64,000 nt of DNA from CAZXFH01 sp964640055 (lineage in GTDB: Bacteria > Fidelibacterota > UBA2242 > JAFGTP01): assembly GCA_964640055.1 (NCBI GenBank), contig CAZXFH010000007.1, positions 1-64,000 on the forward strand. Reading direction: 5' to 3'. Below the pieces are notes generated by a model. That model was not told the DNA's origin. It made no database searches and saw nothing but the letters and a program-made list of their open reading frames with translations. The translations under genes were made by a program, and so were the position numbers. Shown one piece after another: positions 42,742-52,701 of the stretch. How positions within the stretch are numbered: position 1 is the first letter of the stretch; each line of letters opens with the position of its first letter.

Positions 42742-44679
42742 ATGAGCAAGCCTGTATTACATAACCGAACCAAGAACATTATTCAGTTAGCAATTATCGC
42801 TTTAATTATCGGAGTGGTGCTCACCAGCTTTATCAACCAGAGTTATAGTCCCGATTATGAGGCCTATTGTCCGTTTGGCGGGATTTTGTCTTTGGGGAGT
42901 AATTTCTGGGTTGGCTCCATGTCCTGCAGTATGAGTTCACGGCAGTTGTTTTTAGGAATCGCACTGATTATCGGAGTAATTGTCTTCAGCAAATTATTTT
43001 GCGGATATGTCTGCCCGATCGGAACGGTGACTGAGTGGCTGAACAAATTTTTTGCCCGTTTCAAGATTTCTGTCGTATTGCGGGGAATACCGGACCGGTT
43101 ACTCCGTTTTGGCAAGTATATCCTGCTTTTTTTCACCGCCTATTTCACGGTTACCTCCAGTGAATTGTTTTGTAAAAAGTTCGATCCCTATTATGCGGCG
43201 GTCACCGGCTTTGACTCCGATGTGGTGGTATGGGCTGCTATTCTGGCCATTCTGGCGGTGGGGGTGCTGTCGATCCTGATCCGCTTTTTTTGGTGCAAGT
43301 ATGCCTGTCCGCTGAATGCCCTGAGCAATATTTTTCAGAATTTCTGGATAACCTTACCAATTTTTATTATTTACTTCATTTTATACTTTGCCGGGGTACG
43401 CTTACATATTCTCTGGCTGATCCTGGCGCTCTGTGTGGCCGGCGCGCTGACCGAAGTATTCCGTTTCCGGTTTTATTCCCTTTCCCCTTTTCGCATCAGA
43501 GTTGATAAGTGGAGCTGCACCAGTTGCTCCTTCTTATGCGACCTGTATTGTCCGCAGGGAATACCGGTCTCCGAGTACGATCAGGTTACGCATCCCGACT
43601 GCACCCTTTGTATGGATTGTATGAAGGCCTGCAAGAATGAAAGTATTACCCTGGGTAAATCCCGGGCCACCTGGCTGCCGGCCGTTGCCCTGGGCGGACT
43701 TTTTGTACTTGCGCTGGTGTTTGCCAGTAATTTTCAGCTCACAACCCTGTCGGAACGCTGGGGAAATTTTGAACAACTGGACAAAGTGGCTACCGTCGAA
43801 ATGAGAGAATTAAAGACTGTCAAATGTTTTGGCAGTGCCAAAAGCCTGCAAACCCAGCTGATGCGTAATAAGGGAATTGTCGGGCTGGATGCCTGGGCCG
43901 AACAAAACCGGGTAATGATCTATTATGATCCTGAAGTTATAGATGCGAGCGGGGTAAAGCAGGCGGTTTTCAAACCCGCCAAATATCGCTTGCGAAGAAA
44001 TATAAGTGAACCGCCGTCTACGGTTACTGCATTTCAGATACCGGTTGAAGGACTCTTTGACCTTTATGACAATTATAATTTGATCCGCATGTTGAGAAAA
44101 AATCAGCATATTTACGGTCTGGCCACCAGTTATGGAGAGCCGGTGGAGGTAACAGTATTATTTGCCACCGGAGAATTAAACCCCGCACAGATCATTGCGA
44201 TAATTGAACAGGATTCTTACGTGCGGGAAATCCAGGGTAAAACCGAAGAGGTGGATGTTGACTTTAGCTGCGAAGGGACCGGTACGCTGATAGACACCCT
44301 GGATTACAAGGGGTTTGTACAGGAATATTTCTCCGGCTATGACCGCAAGTTTAATGATTTTAGCCAGTATACTGAGGCTGATTTGCGTATTTTTGAGATC
44401 GGTCTGCCGGCCGCCGAAAATTCTTCGGTTAAAAGACGACTGGGATTGTTAGCCAGCCATTTATCCTTTAATGATGGAATTGTGCGGGTACGCACCCTCT
44501 ACCGGGGCCGCCCTGCGCTGCAGGTTTTTTATGATCCGGCCCAGGTAACACCTGATGAAATTGAGGAGAAATTAAAAACCGAACAGATCAAATACATGCT
44601 GCGTGGCGGAACCACCAAAGAAATCGAAAATCCCTTCTCCTATGCGGAACCGATCCATATTTTGGCAGTTAAGGAATAA
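42742..44679 (+). CDS. NapH/CcoG-type membrane iron-sulfur protein with HMA-like C-terminal domains
   Basis: The 645-aa protein has about six membrane helices in the first 330 residues and the Cys motifs CPFGG, CGYVCPIGT, CKYACPLNA, CTSCSFLCDLYCPQG and CTLCMDCMKAC, the last two giving 4Fe-4S clusters. This is the NapH/PceC/FMN-binding-type electron-transfer module. The C-terminal 300 residues hold about three beta-alpha-beta-beta-alpha-beta repeats of HMA type (ELKTVKCFGSAKSLQTQL, then VMIYYDPEVIDASGVKQA; later LQVFYDPAQVTPDEIEEKL), with a single Cys where HMA domains have CxxC. It lies 36 bp before the second TonB receptor. A role in reducing or handling an imported metal is inference. Confidence 0.75.
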   Translation: MSKPVLHNRTKNIIQLAIIALIIGVVLTSFINQSYSPDYEAYCPFGGILSLGSNFWVGSMSCSMSSRQLFLGIALIIGVIVFSKLFCGYVCPIGTVTEWLNKFFARFKISVVLRGIPDRLLRFGKYILLFFTAYFTVTSSELFCKKFDPYYAAVTGFDSDVVVWAAILAILAVGVLSILIRFFWCKYACPLNALSNIFQNFWITLPIFIIYFILYFAGVRLHILWLILALCVAGALTEVFRFRFYSLSPFRIRVDKWSCTSCSFLCDLYCPQGIPVSEYDQVTHPDCTLCMDCMKACKNESITLGKSRATWLPAVALGGLFVLALVFASNFQLTTLSERWGNFEQLDKVATVEMRELKTVKCFGSAKSLQTQLMRNKGIVGLDAWAEQNRVMIYYDPEVIDASGVKQAVFKPAKYRLRRNISEPPSTVTAFQIPVEGLFDLYDNYNLIRMLRKNQHIYGLATSYGEPVEVTVLFATGELNPAQIIAIIEQDSYVREIQGKTEEVDVDFSCEGTGTLIDTLDYKGFVQEYFSGYDRKFNDFSQYTEADLRIFEIGLPAAENSSVKRRLGLLASHLSFNDGIVRVRTLYRGRPALQVFYDPAQVTPDEIEEKLKTEQIKYMLRGGTTKEIENPFSYAEPIHILAVKE

Positions 44680-44714
44680 CAGTACAGCTATGCATAGACA
44701 CTGCGAAATTTAAT

Positions 44715-47441
44715 ATGAAAAGCCGTTTACTTAAGCCTTTTATCCTTTTAAGTGTTATGCTGCTTCTGGGGTGGGGCGCAGGGGTAAATGCGGCGGAAAG
44801 TGCTGTCTTTCGCGGTCAGGTGACGGACCGGAAGGGCGATCCTCTGGTGGGCGCCAATGTATTGTTGAAAGAAAATTATGCCGGCGCTGCCACCAATCAG
44901 GAAGGTTGCTTTTATATCCAAACCTTACCGGGAGAGTATACTGTTGAAATTTCATATATCGGCTATGAGACCGTTGCGGATCAGGTTGTTTTGAAAGCCG
45001 ATAAATCCCTGGAGAAAACCTATCGGTTACAGATAAAATCCTTTGAAATCGGCGGGATTGTCGTTTTGGCAGAGCGGGAGTTGATCCCCACTGAAGCAGA
45101 GACCAAAACCCGTATTTCTTCCGGCGAAATCGAACATATCCAGGCCACTAGTCTGAGTGATGTGCTTAAACTGGTACCGGGCCAGCGTTTTGAAAATCCG
45201 GGTCTGCAGAAAACCAAACAGGTAAGCCTGCGCACCGGTGAAACGGCCTCCGATGCCGAACGCAATGCTACTTTCGGGACACAGGTCATAATTGACGGGG
45301 TGCCCATTTCCAACAATGCCAACATGCAGATCGATACCAAGGTCAATACCGGGACCATACAGCGGACCACTGAGAACTCGGGGATAGATCTACGTCAGGT
45401 ACCGGCAGACAATATCGAAGAGGTTGAGGTGATCCGGGGCATTCCCTCGGCCAAATATGGTGACCTGACATCCGGTATTGTAAAGGTGGAAACCCGCTCC
45501 GAATCCATTGATCAACGCTTTAAATATAAATATAACCTGCGTAACCGGGAGTTTAATTTTAACGGCGGATTCAAATTTTTGGGGCAATATCTGAATTATA
45601 ATCTCAATTATGCCAACAGTATCCGGGATATCCGGATTGAAAATTATGATTATTCCCGCCTGGCCGGTCAACTGTCGCACACCATGCGTTTGGTCAGTAA
45701 CCTGTATACTACTAAAAACCGCCTGTATTATACGCGTACGTTTGATGAGCAGGGCTTACGCGAGGGCGACCTGTTCCTGACCGAACGCTATAATCGCGAT
45801 TATATCCTGCGCTATAACCATCAAAGTCAGTTTATTTTAAGCACTCATCAAAAGCTGGACCTGGCTTATGCGATCAATTATAACCGTCAAAATTCCTATA
45901 CCAAACGGTTGGTTACCTCGGATAATACCTATATTACCGACCGTATGAGCGCAGGCACCCAAGCAGGGCAGTTTTTTCAGACCGATACCTCACAACTCTG
46001 GGTAAAAGGACGGGCCATAAACCAATATGCCAACCTGGAGTACAGTGGTTCTTTCCGCCTATGGGACCACGATCACTGCATTTTGTCCGGCATTACTTTC
46101 CGGCATGAATCCAATAACGGCCCCGGACGGATATTTGATCCCTTGCAGCCCCCTTCGGTCAATACCGCGATCCGGGACCGGCCACGCAGCTATGATGAGC
46201 TGCCCGGTCTTTTGATCTCCAGCTTTTTTGTGGAGGACAAGATCAAAGGGAAGCTGTGGAAACCCTTTCAACTGAACCTGGGATTCCGGTACGAAACCTA
46301 CAGCAAGGATTACGATCTCTTCGGTAGTGCCCGGGGCGCTTTTTTTAATCCCCGCTTCAATATGATCTTTCATCCCACGGAGAATGCCCAGCTGCGTATC
46401 GGATACGGTACCACGTCTAAAACCCCCCCTCTGAGTATGCTATACCCCAATCCACTTTACTATGATCTGGCCGATATCAATCGCTACAGCGAAGTGGATT
46501 CCCTGCGGCTGGCTGTGGTTTCCACCTATGTTTTTAGCCGCGAAAATCAGAATCTAAAGGGGTTCCAGCAAATCAAGCGGGAAGCGAGTTATGACCAGAA
46601 AATCGGCAATATCGGGTTAACCCTGACCGCCTATTCTGCCAATACCTTTGATGGCTTTGCTCGTTCCTTGATCCGCCCCATTTTTCTATATCAATATGAC
46701 TATCCCAACTGGGAACCCGGGCAGCCGGATACCACGGGTAAGACTGTCCAGGATTCCGTATATACCACCTACTCTGTTTTTGATAATACCCAGGATACGC
46801 GCAGCCAGGGATTTGAAGTTTCTCTGCAGACTAAGCCCCTTTCCGCGTGGTCGTTGCGGTTCCGCCTGGAAGCGGCCTATAATTTTACGGAAAGTATCAG
46901 TCATCGTTTCGATTACAGTTCCACTTATTTAAAGGATCGCGATCTGGGGCGGGAGGTGAAACCCTTTTGGAATTCGGTCGATATTTGTTCTGAAGAATTG
47001 CTGATCAATTACCGGCTGGAATTTAAAATAAGGGAGCTGGGCGCCTGGGTGACCCTGGAAGCCCAACAGGTGGTCATGGATAAAGACCGCTATGTAGGCC
47101 TGTCAGATTCCCTGGCGGTGGGCTATATCAATGATCACGGCGAAAAAATCTTTTTTGACGCCGCGCAACGGACACCGGATATGTCCTCGGCCTACAAACG
47201 CATTTATCCAGATTATTGGGATACTGCTGAGAACAAGACCAATATATGGCTCTTTAATCTGCGCGTTAGCAAAGCCCTTTTCCCCGGCAGCGAGGTCTCT
47301 TTCTTTGTTAATAATATGTTCAATTCACACCCCCTTTACCAGCGTAAACGTACCTCAGCCGGTACCCAATCCTATACCCGGCTCAATCCGGATCTCTTTT
47401 TTGGCGTGGAATTCAGCGGGGTGATCAATGACTGGTTCTAA
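44715..47441 (+). CDS. TonB-dependent outer-membrane receptor (locus 2)
   Basis: A 908-aa protein with a signal peptide, a carboxypeptidase-regulatory-like domain (FRGQVTDRKGDPLVGANVLL), a plug with SGEIEHIQATSLSDVLKLVP and DNIEEVEVIRGIPSAKYGDL, and a barrel ending FFGVEFSGVINDWF. It is a diverged paralogue of the receptor at 32716, keeping the GEIEH-QATxLxDxLxLVPG block in the plug. It follows the membrane Fe-S protein by 36 bp and overlaps the lipoprotein gene by 14 bases. The substrate is unknown. Confidence 0.85.
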   Translation: MKSRLLKPFILLSVMLLLGWGAGVNAAESAVFRGQVTDRKGDPLVGANVLLKENYAGAATNQEGCFYIQTLPGEYTVEISYIGYETVADQVVLKADKSLEKTYRLQIKSFEIGGIVVLAERELIPTEAETKTRISSGEIEHIQATSLSDVLKLVPGQRFENPGLQKTKQVSLRTGETASDAERNATFGTQVIIDGVPISNNANMQIDTKVNTGTIQRTTENSGIDLRQVPADNIEEVEVIRGIPSAKYGDLTSGIVKVETRSESIDQRFKYKYNLRNREFNFNGGFKFLGQYLNYNLNYANSIRDIRIENYDYSRLAGQLSHTMRLVSNLYTTKNRLYYTRTFDEQGLREGDLFLTERYNRDYILRYNHQSQFILSTHQKLDLAYAINYNRQNSYTKRLVTSDNTYITDRMSAGTQAGQFFQTDTSQLWVKGRAINQYANLEYSGSFRLWDHDHCILSGITFRHESNNGPGRIFDPLQPPSVNTAIRDRPRSYDELPGLLISSFFVEDKIKGKLWKPFQLNLGFRYETYSKDYDLFGSARGAFFNPRFNMIFHPTENAQLRIGYGTTSKTPPLSMLYPNPLYYDLADINRYSEVDSLRLAVVSTYVFSRENQNLKGFQQIKREASYDQKIGNIGLTLTAYSANTFDGFARSLIRPIFLYQYDYPNWEPGQPDTTGKTVQDSVYTTYSVFDNTQDTRSQGFEVSLQTKPLSAWSLRFRLEAAYNFTESISHRFDYSSTYLKDRDLGREVKPFWNSVDICSEELLINYRLEFKIRELGAWVTLEAQQVVMDKDRYVGLSDSLAVGYINDHGEKIFFDAAQRTPDMSSAYKRIYPDYWDTAENKTNIWLFNLRVSKALFPGSEVSFFVNNMFNSHPLYQRKRTSAGTQSYTRLNPDLFFGVEFSGVINDWF

Positions 47442-48624
47442 AGAGATGTTGAAGAGTATCTCCATAAAAAAATATTTAATAATGATATTCTTCCTTATCG
47501 GTACCGCCCTGCTGCTGACAGTCTGTTCGGAAAATGTAAAACCGCCGGTTTCCATGCGACTGAATTTGGCGGTTGTGGTTCAGGACACCTCGGGGTTCAC
47601 TGAAACACTGACCGGTGGCACTGAGGTACAGGATGCCCAGGTGTTCATCAATTCCTTATCTTATTTTACCTTTCACGAGGAATTTTCCGACAGTAGCGGC
47701 GTGGCTGATTTCGATCAGATTCTTCCCGATGTATATAATATTTCGGTTACCAAGCGGTTATCTGCCGCTGAGGTGGAACAGGTAACCGGTAGCCCAAATG
47801 AACGGGTTTTAAACGGACAGTTGCAAAATATTGAAGTGACCGCTCCCGATACCATAACCCTGTATGTGAAATTGGCGGCCCTGGGGGAAATATTGATCAG
47901 TGAAATATATTATAACGGCTCGCCACCCTCTCCGGTACCCTTCTATTTTCATGACCAGTTCACTGAAATCTACAATAATTCCACAGATATTATTTACCTG
48001 GATAGTATGATCCTCGCCGATGTTGATTTCGGTTATATTGATGATGATTACATTCATTCCATCCATGCCTATATGTTTCCGGGCAGCGGCCAGGATCACC
48101 CTTTATACCCCGGCGAATGTGTGATCGTGGCCCAGGATGCGATTGATCATACGGTGGCTAATGATTCCAGTCTCAACCTGAATGATGCTGATTTTGAATA
48201 TTATGTCCATGATCAGGGAGATGTGAATAATCCCGATGTCCCCAATATGAGACAGTTACATCACAAATATGGCATTGATTTTCTGTACTCGGTAATGAAT
48301 GATGCCATTGTTTTATTAAAAGTGGCTGATCCCTTTGCGGCTGGGTATGACCAGCATAATTGTATTTTGTTTCCTAAGTCAGCTGTGCTGGACGGGGTGG
48401 AATACCGCGATAATCTGTCGGAAACCGATTATAAGCGCCTGGACCCTTCCATTGACGCCGGACTGACCGGTGGATTCGAAACCTATTCCGGTAAATCCAT
48501 TCAACGTAAAATCAGTTACTATAAAGACAGCCGCGCAATCCTGATGGATAACAATAACAGCAGTATTGATTTTCAGGTGATCAATAAACCCACTCCGGGA
48601 TATTTCTTTGACGAAGCAGAGTAA
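47428..48624 (+). CDS. Lamin-tail-like (DUF4876-type) lipoprotein (locus 2)
   Basis: The 398-aa protein has a lipoprotein-type signal (IFFLIGTALLLTVC). The core has the same order as the locus 1 copies: a beta domain with 'DSSGVADFDQILPDVYNI', then LGEILISEIYYNGSPP, FTEIYNNSTDIIYLDSMI, an Asp-rich DQGDVNNPDVPN segment and the ending INKPTPGYFF. GGGGTG upstream favours ATG 47428, inside the receptor gene, over ATG 47446. Sequence identity to the locus 1 copies is low outside these blocks. Confidence 0.65.
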   Translation: MTGSKEMLKSISIKKYLIMIFFLIGTALLLTVCSENVKPPVSMRLNLAVVVQDTSGFTETLTGGTEVQDAQVFINSLSYFTFHEEFSDSSGVADFDQILPDVYNISVTKRLSAAEVEQVTGSPNERVLNGQLQNIEVTAPDTITLYVKLAALGEILISEIYYNGSPPSPVPFYFHDQFTEIYNNSTDIIYLDSMILADVDFGYIDDDYIHSIHAYMFPGSGQDHPLYPGECVIVAQDAIDHTVANDSSLNLNDADFEYYVHDQGDVNNPDVPNMRQLHHKYGIDFLYSVMNDAIVLLKVADPFAAGYDQHNCILFPKSAVLDGVEYRDNLSETDYKRLDPSIDAGLTGGFETYSGKSIQRKISYYKDSRAILMDNNNSSIDFQVINKPTPGYFFDEAE

Positions 48625-48637
48625 AGGATTGATACCG

Positions 48638-50182
48638 ATGCAAAGGCTTGTGAAATATATCATTGGTAGTTTGATTGTTTTTCCCATCTGCTCTACGCTC
48701 TTATGGGGGCAAACGGTTTTCCTGTCACCGGATACTTCCTTTTCACCCCTTTGGCACTATGTCGGACTAAAACCGGACCCCCAGATCCAGGGGGTTCGGG
48801 GAAACTCAGCCTGGCTTGTCAAGCATTACAAACAGGACAGCTATTATTATCAAAGCCGCATTGCCGGTCAACAGGGTGGCTTAAAACGACCCTATGATCC
48901 GCAATCAGAAAGTGACTATGACATACGGGCCGCAGGTAAAAGGGCCCTCAATGAGCAGAGTGTTTTCAGCGGCTATTTCGGATATCGCAAACAGGTCCTG
49001 ACCGAAAAAAAATGGGTGCACAACCGTTTGCCTTACCGGGGCATGCCCTTTCTGCTGGCCGATAGCTCGACCGGAGATTTTAACTTAAATGGGATTCACT
49101 GGGGCGTTAGCTACAGTCAGGCCCTGGTGCCGGACCGCTTTTTTTGGGGTGCTACCTTTTTCTATAATGTGGATGAGAGCCACAAGACGATCTTTCCCAA
49201 ACCAATTAACAAACACCGGGATTTAATGCTCCGCATGAGCAGTGGCTTGAGACTGACCCCCCAAACCTCTTTAGGCCTTAGTGTCGCCTATTATGATTGT
49301 CAGAGTATTATGAAAACCACGCGTTACAGTATGGAACAGAATAAAACCCCCACCTTTTTTAAGATCAGGGGCCTGGACAATCCGATTATATTTCGGGGCG
49401 AGACCTCGGAAGAACGGCGTCTGGATCTCCAGGGGCTGTGTCTGACATTCGATGGTGAATTACACCACCGGCCGCTTTACCGGATGGAGTTCCGGAGCGG
49501 ATATGAACAGGCCGGGGCTCAAAATATTGATGGGGGCGCTTATCCGGTCAAACAGGGCAAATGGTTTTCCGAGCGGATATTTTATAATGCTGAGATAGAA
49601 CAGCCTGTAATCCCGAGTTTGGCACTATGTCTGTTCAGTCAGGGACAACGCAGCCGCCAATATGCCAACCATCCTGACTTCAAAGTGGAGATATTTCGTT
49701 ATGACACCCGGCAATTGATGGGCGGACTCTCCATACAATGGCAATTATCCGGATGGGGACAACTGTCACCTGGCGTTTACATGGTTTCAAATACATTAAA
49801 GCGGGTCGATAAATTCAATGGCTTACTGCAATATTTTGCCCGGGATGCTTGGGGTGGCCAACTGAATTATGCTAATAGCCGGGCGGAGATTTTCGATTTA
49901 CAGATTACTTTAGGGGGAGAAGTCTCAGGGCTTAGGGATGAAAGTTTATATGTTCCCAGTACAGGTTGGTATTACCATACCATCAGCGCCGGGGAGGCAG
50001 ACTATTATGGAACCGATGTAAACCATTTCTGGATCACCACCCGGCTGGTCTGGCGCTATTCTTTACAGACGCGGTTTATTCTGCAGCCCCGATTTGGATA
50101 TATCACCGGAAAAGACGGGGGGAATTTTGCCAATCAATCCCGCCAATATTTTGCGTTAATTTTTAGTGTGGAAACTTTGTAA
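48638..50182 (+). CDS. DUF6850-like outer-membrane beta-barrel protein (locus 2)
   Basis: The 514-aa protein has a signal peptide (YIIGSLIVFPICSTLLWGQ) and a beta-strand-rich, aromatic-rich body ending YFALIFSVETL, consistent with an outer-membrane barrel. It is the counterpart of the gene at 37652 and third in the receptor-lipoprotein-barrel order. ATG 48638 is chosen because AAAGGA lies eight bases upstream and the signal peptide then begins properly; the longer frame from 48608 would overlap the previous gene. Confidence 0.65.
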   Translation: MQRLVKYIIGSLIVFPICSTLLWGQTVFLSPDTSFSPLWHYVGLKPDPQIQGVRGNSAWLVKHYKQDSYYYQSRIAGQQGGLKRPYDPQSESDYDIRAAGKRALNEQSVFSGYFGYRKQVLTEKKWVHNRLPYRGMPFLLADSSTGDFNLNGIHWGVSYSQALVPDRFFWGATFFYNVDESHKTIFPKPINKHRDLMLRMSSGLRLTPQTSLGLSVAYYDCQSIMKTTRYSMEQNKTPTFFKIRGLDNPIIFRGETSEERRLDLQGLCLTFDGELHHRPLYRMEFRSGYEQAGAQNIDGGAYPVKQGKWFSERIFYNAEIEQPVIPSLALCLFSQGQRSRQYANHPDFKVEIFRYDTRQLMGGLSIQWQLSGWGQLSPGVYMVSNTLKRVDKFNGLLQYFARDAWGGQLNYANSRAEIFDLQITLGGEVSGLRDESLYVPSTGWYYHTISAGEADYYGTDVNHFWITTRLVWRYSLQTRFILQPRFGYITGKDGGNFANQSRQYFALIFSVETL

Positions 50183-50363
50183 GCATTCATCCTGCTGTGA
50201 TTCTGAAAGATTTTTTGACAACAATAAATTAAATTGTACGACTTTGTTATAGATATAATATCAAGATCCTCTTGAGAATATAATTTAATTTACACGCTTA
50301 ATACTTTTTGAGTTTAAACTTAAATAAGATACCCAGGTGTCAAATGACAGGAAAGGAAACTAT

Positions 50364-52586
50364 ATGCGACGATTGATTTTTATCTGCTTACTATACCTGA
50401 CAGCAATTCCCCGGGTGGCAGAAAGCGCCCCACAGGTTATTTCCCCTTTACAACGCCATGCACGAAGTGTAGCGCTGATCGCGGATAGCAAAACCTATCA
50501 GCAGACGGGAGAGGCTATCAGCGCCTACCGCGATGCGATTGAAAAGGACGGCCTGGCGGCTTATATCCTGGTAGATGACTGGGCCAATCCCGAGGCGGTT
50601 AAAAGCGCGATTATAACACTTTACAATGAGGCCTCCCAATTTCAGGGGGTGGTGCTCATCGGTGATATTCCGGTGCCCATGATCAGCAATGCCCAGCACC
50701 TGACCTCTGCCTTCAAAATGAATCAGGAGCGTTTTTCCTTAAAAAGAACCTCAATTCCGTCTGATCGTTTTTATGATGATTTTGACCTTTTGTTTGATTT
50801 CATACGCCGGGATACCACCCACTCCCTGCTTTTTTATTATTCCCTGAAACCGGAGTCTGGGCAGCGGATCTCCAAGGAAATCTATAGTGCCCGTATTTTT
50901 TCCGGCAAACGGGACAGTACCCGTTATGAGCATTTGCGTGACTATCTGCATCGGATTGCAGTCCAAAAGAGATCGATAGAAACTATTGATAATATGTTGG
51001 TGTACACCGGCCATGGATATCATTCCCAGTCTTTAGCGGCCTGGGAAGGGGAAACCCTCAGTCTGCGTGAACAGTTTCCGCAATTATATCAGCCGGGTGG
51101 TCAGATAGTAAATTTAAACTATCGGTTTGAACGCCTCATAAAACCTTTTTTGTTGAGCCAAATTCAAAAGCCGGATCTGGACATTGCACTTTTTCATGCT
51201 CATGGTCTGCCTTCCGCCCAGTCCATCAGCAATTATCCCGCTCCGAAAAGTATGCAGCAGAGCGTCACATATATCCAACGCTCTCTGCGCAACCGGCTGC
51301 GCCGGGCGCAACGCTGGGGGAAGGACCTGGCCGCGGCACGAGAGTATTTCATGGAAAAGTATAATATTCCCTCCGCCTGGTTTGAAGGGGCTTTTTCAGA
51401 TTCAGTCGTCCTGTCAGACTCCCTTTACACCGCTAGTCTGGACATCCATACCCAAGATGTTGAAAGCCTCAAGCCCCAACCTTTATTTATTATGTTTGAT
51501 GAATGTTATAATGCCCATTTTATTGAGCCCGATTATATCGCTGGAAATTATGTCATGGGTAAGGGCCGGACCATAGTTGCGGTGGGGAATACCGTTAATG
51601 TCAAACAGGATATCTGGGCTGATGAATATTTAGGATTGTTGAATTATGGAATGCGTATCGGTGAATGGCACCTAAGGAATCACTATCTGGAATCCCATCT
51701 GATCGGGGATCCCTTCCTGCGTTTCAAGGATTTGCACGCTAAAAACATCAGTCGGATAATGTATCGCAAACAGTATAATCTCAGGTACTGGAAGTGGACG
51801 GCCCGACATGCTGATGCGCCTCTCCGTGCTCTGGCAATTGCCCAATTACATGCCTGGCTGGGAACCAAATATGATGCCACACTCGCCGAAATTTACCGTA
51901 ATGAGACCTCCTGCAACGTTCGGATGCAGGTCATCAAGTGTCTGGCTGATTCCCGGAGTCAAACCTTTGAAAAGCTCCTGTTGGAAACGGTCAACGACCC
52001 TTATGAGTTGGTGCGCCGGATCTCGGCCATGTGGATGGGCAAAATCGGTCATGAGGAATATATACCATCCTTATTGGAAAAAGCCCTGCGCGATCCTTCT
52101 GTACGGGTACAGATCAGTGCCCGGGACGCATTGGAATTTATTGGTCCCGAAATCGTCCTGGCAAAGCTACAAGCCTACCTGGACAGCCTTACTGTGCCCG
52201 TTTATCAAAGAAATGTTGATCTTGTAAAGCATCATTTAAATCATGCCAGGAGATGGTTGCATACTGAGCTGGTTCCCGCCCTGCAAAATGATACCTTGAA
52301 TATCAAAGAGCGAATCGGGGCAGTCCGCACCCTGCGCAATTACAATTTTCGTCAAGCTGTAAAGCCCATGATTGCGCTGGCCCTGGATCCTGCGGAAGAT
52401 GCTGACCTGCGGCAGAAAACCCTGGAATCGCTGGGATGGTTTTGCTATTCCTATAAACGACCGGAGATCCAACAAGCCTGTAAAGAGATTCAAAAACAAA
52501 ACAACCTGCCGGCCAAGGTTGCGGCTGAAGCCCTTAAAACTGCCAACCGGTTGCGGGAAGGTCCCAATAATCCCATAACCCCCTGA
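50364..52586 (+). CDS. Secreted C25/caspase-like cysteine peptidase with HEAT repeats
   Basis: A 740-aa protein with a signal peptide (LIFICLLYLTAIPRVAES). Residues about 35-440 resemble the gingipain (C25, clan CD) fold: RSVALIADSKTYQ, FQGVVLIGDIPVP, the candidate catalytic His in DIALFHAHG and Cys in FIMFDECYNAHF, then GNYVMGKGRTIVAVGNT. The C-terminal 260 residues are HEAT-like helical repeats (DPYELVRRISAMWMGKIGHE, DPSVRVQISARDALEFIG). AGGAAAGGAA is six bases before ATG 50364. A gingipain-type catalytic unit joined to HEAT repeats is unusual. It lacks a recognisable sorting domain, so it may act in the periplasm. Confidence 0.7.
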   Translation: MRRLIFICLLYLTAIPRVAESAPQVISPLQRHARSVALIADSKTYQQTGEAISAYRDAIEKDGLAAYILVDDWANPEAVKSAIITLYNEASQFQGVVLIGDIPVPMISNAQHLTSAFKMNQERFSLKRTSIPSDRFYDDFDLLFDFIRRDTTHSLLFYYSLKPESGQRISKEIYSARIFSGKRDSTRYEHLRDYLHRIAVQKRSIETIDNMLVYTGHGYHSQSLAAWEGETLSLREQFPQLYQPGGQIVNLNYRFERLIKPFLLSQIQKPDLDIALFHAHGLPSAQSISNYPAPKSMQQSVTYIQRSLRNRLRRAQRWGKDLAAAREYFMEKYNIPSAWFEGAFSDSVVLSDSLYTASLDIHTQDVESLKPQPLFIMFDECYNAHFIEPDYIAGNYVMGKGRTIVAVGNTVNVKQDIWADEYLGLLNYGMRIGEWHLRNHYLESHLIGDPFLRFKDLHAKNISRIMYRKQYNLRYWKWTARHADAPLRALAIAQLHAWLGTKYDATLAEIYRNETSCNVRMQVIKCLADSRSQTFEKLLLETVNDPYELVRRISAMWMGKIGHEEYIPSLLEKALRDPSVRVQISARDALEFIGPEIVLAKLQAYLDSLTVPVYQRNVDLVKHHLNHARRWLHTELVPALQNDTLNIKERIGAVRTLRNYNFRQAVKPMIALALDPAEDADLRQKTLESLGWFCYSYKRPEIQQACKEIQKQNNLPAKVAAEALKTANRLREGPNNPITP

Positions 52587-52701
52587 CGAGCGAAGTCTCT
52601 CTGTTCTCAAAATTCAGTCTCTTCCCTAGCGCAAGACCCTTCAATCACAGGGTTTCACATTGCAACCGGATAATTTTATTTGTATCTTTTCAGGGTGAGG
52701 A

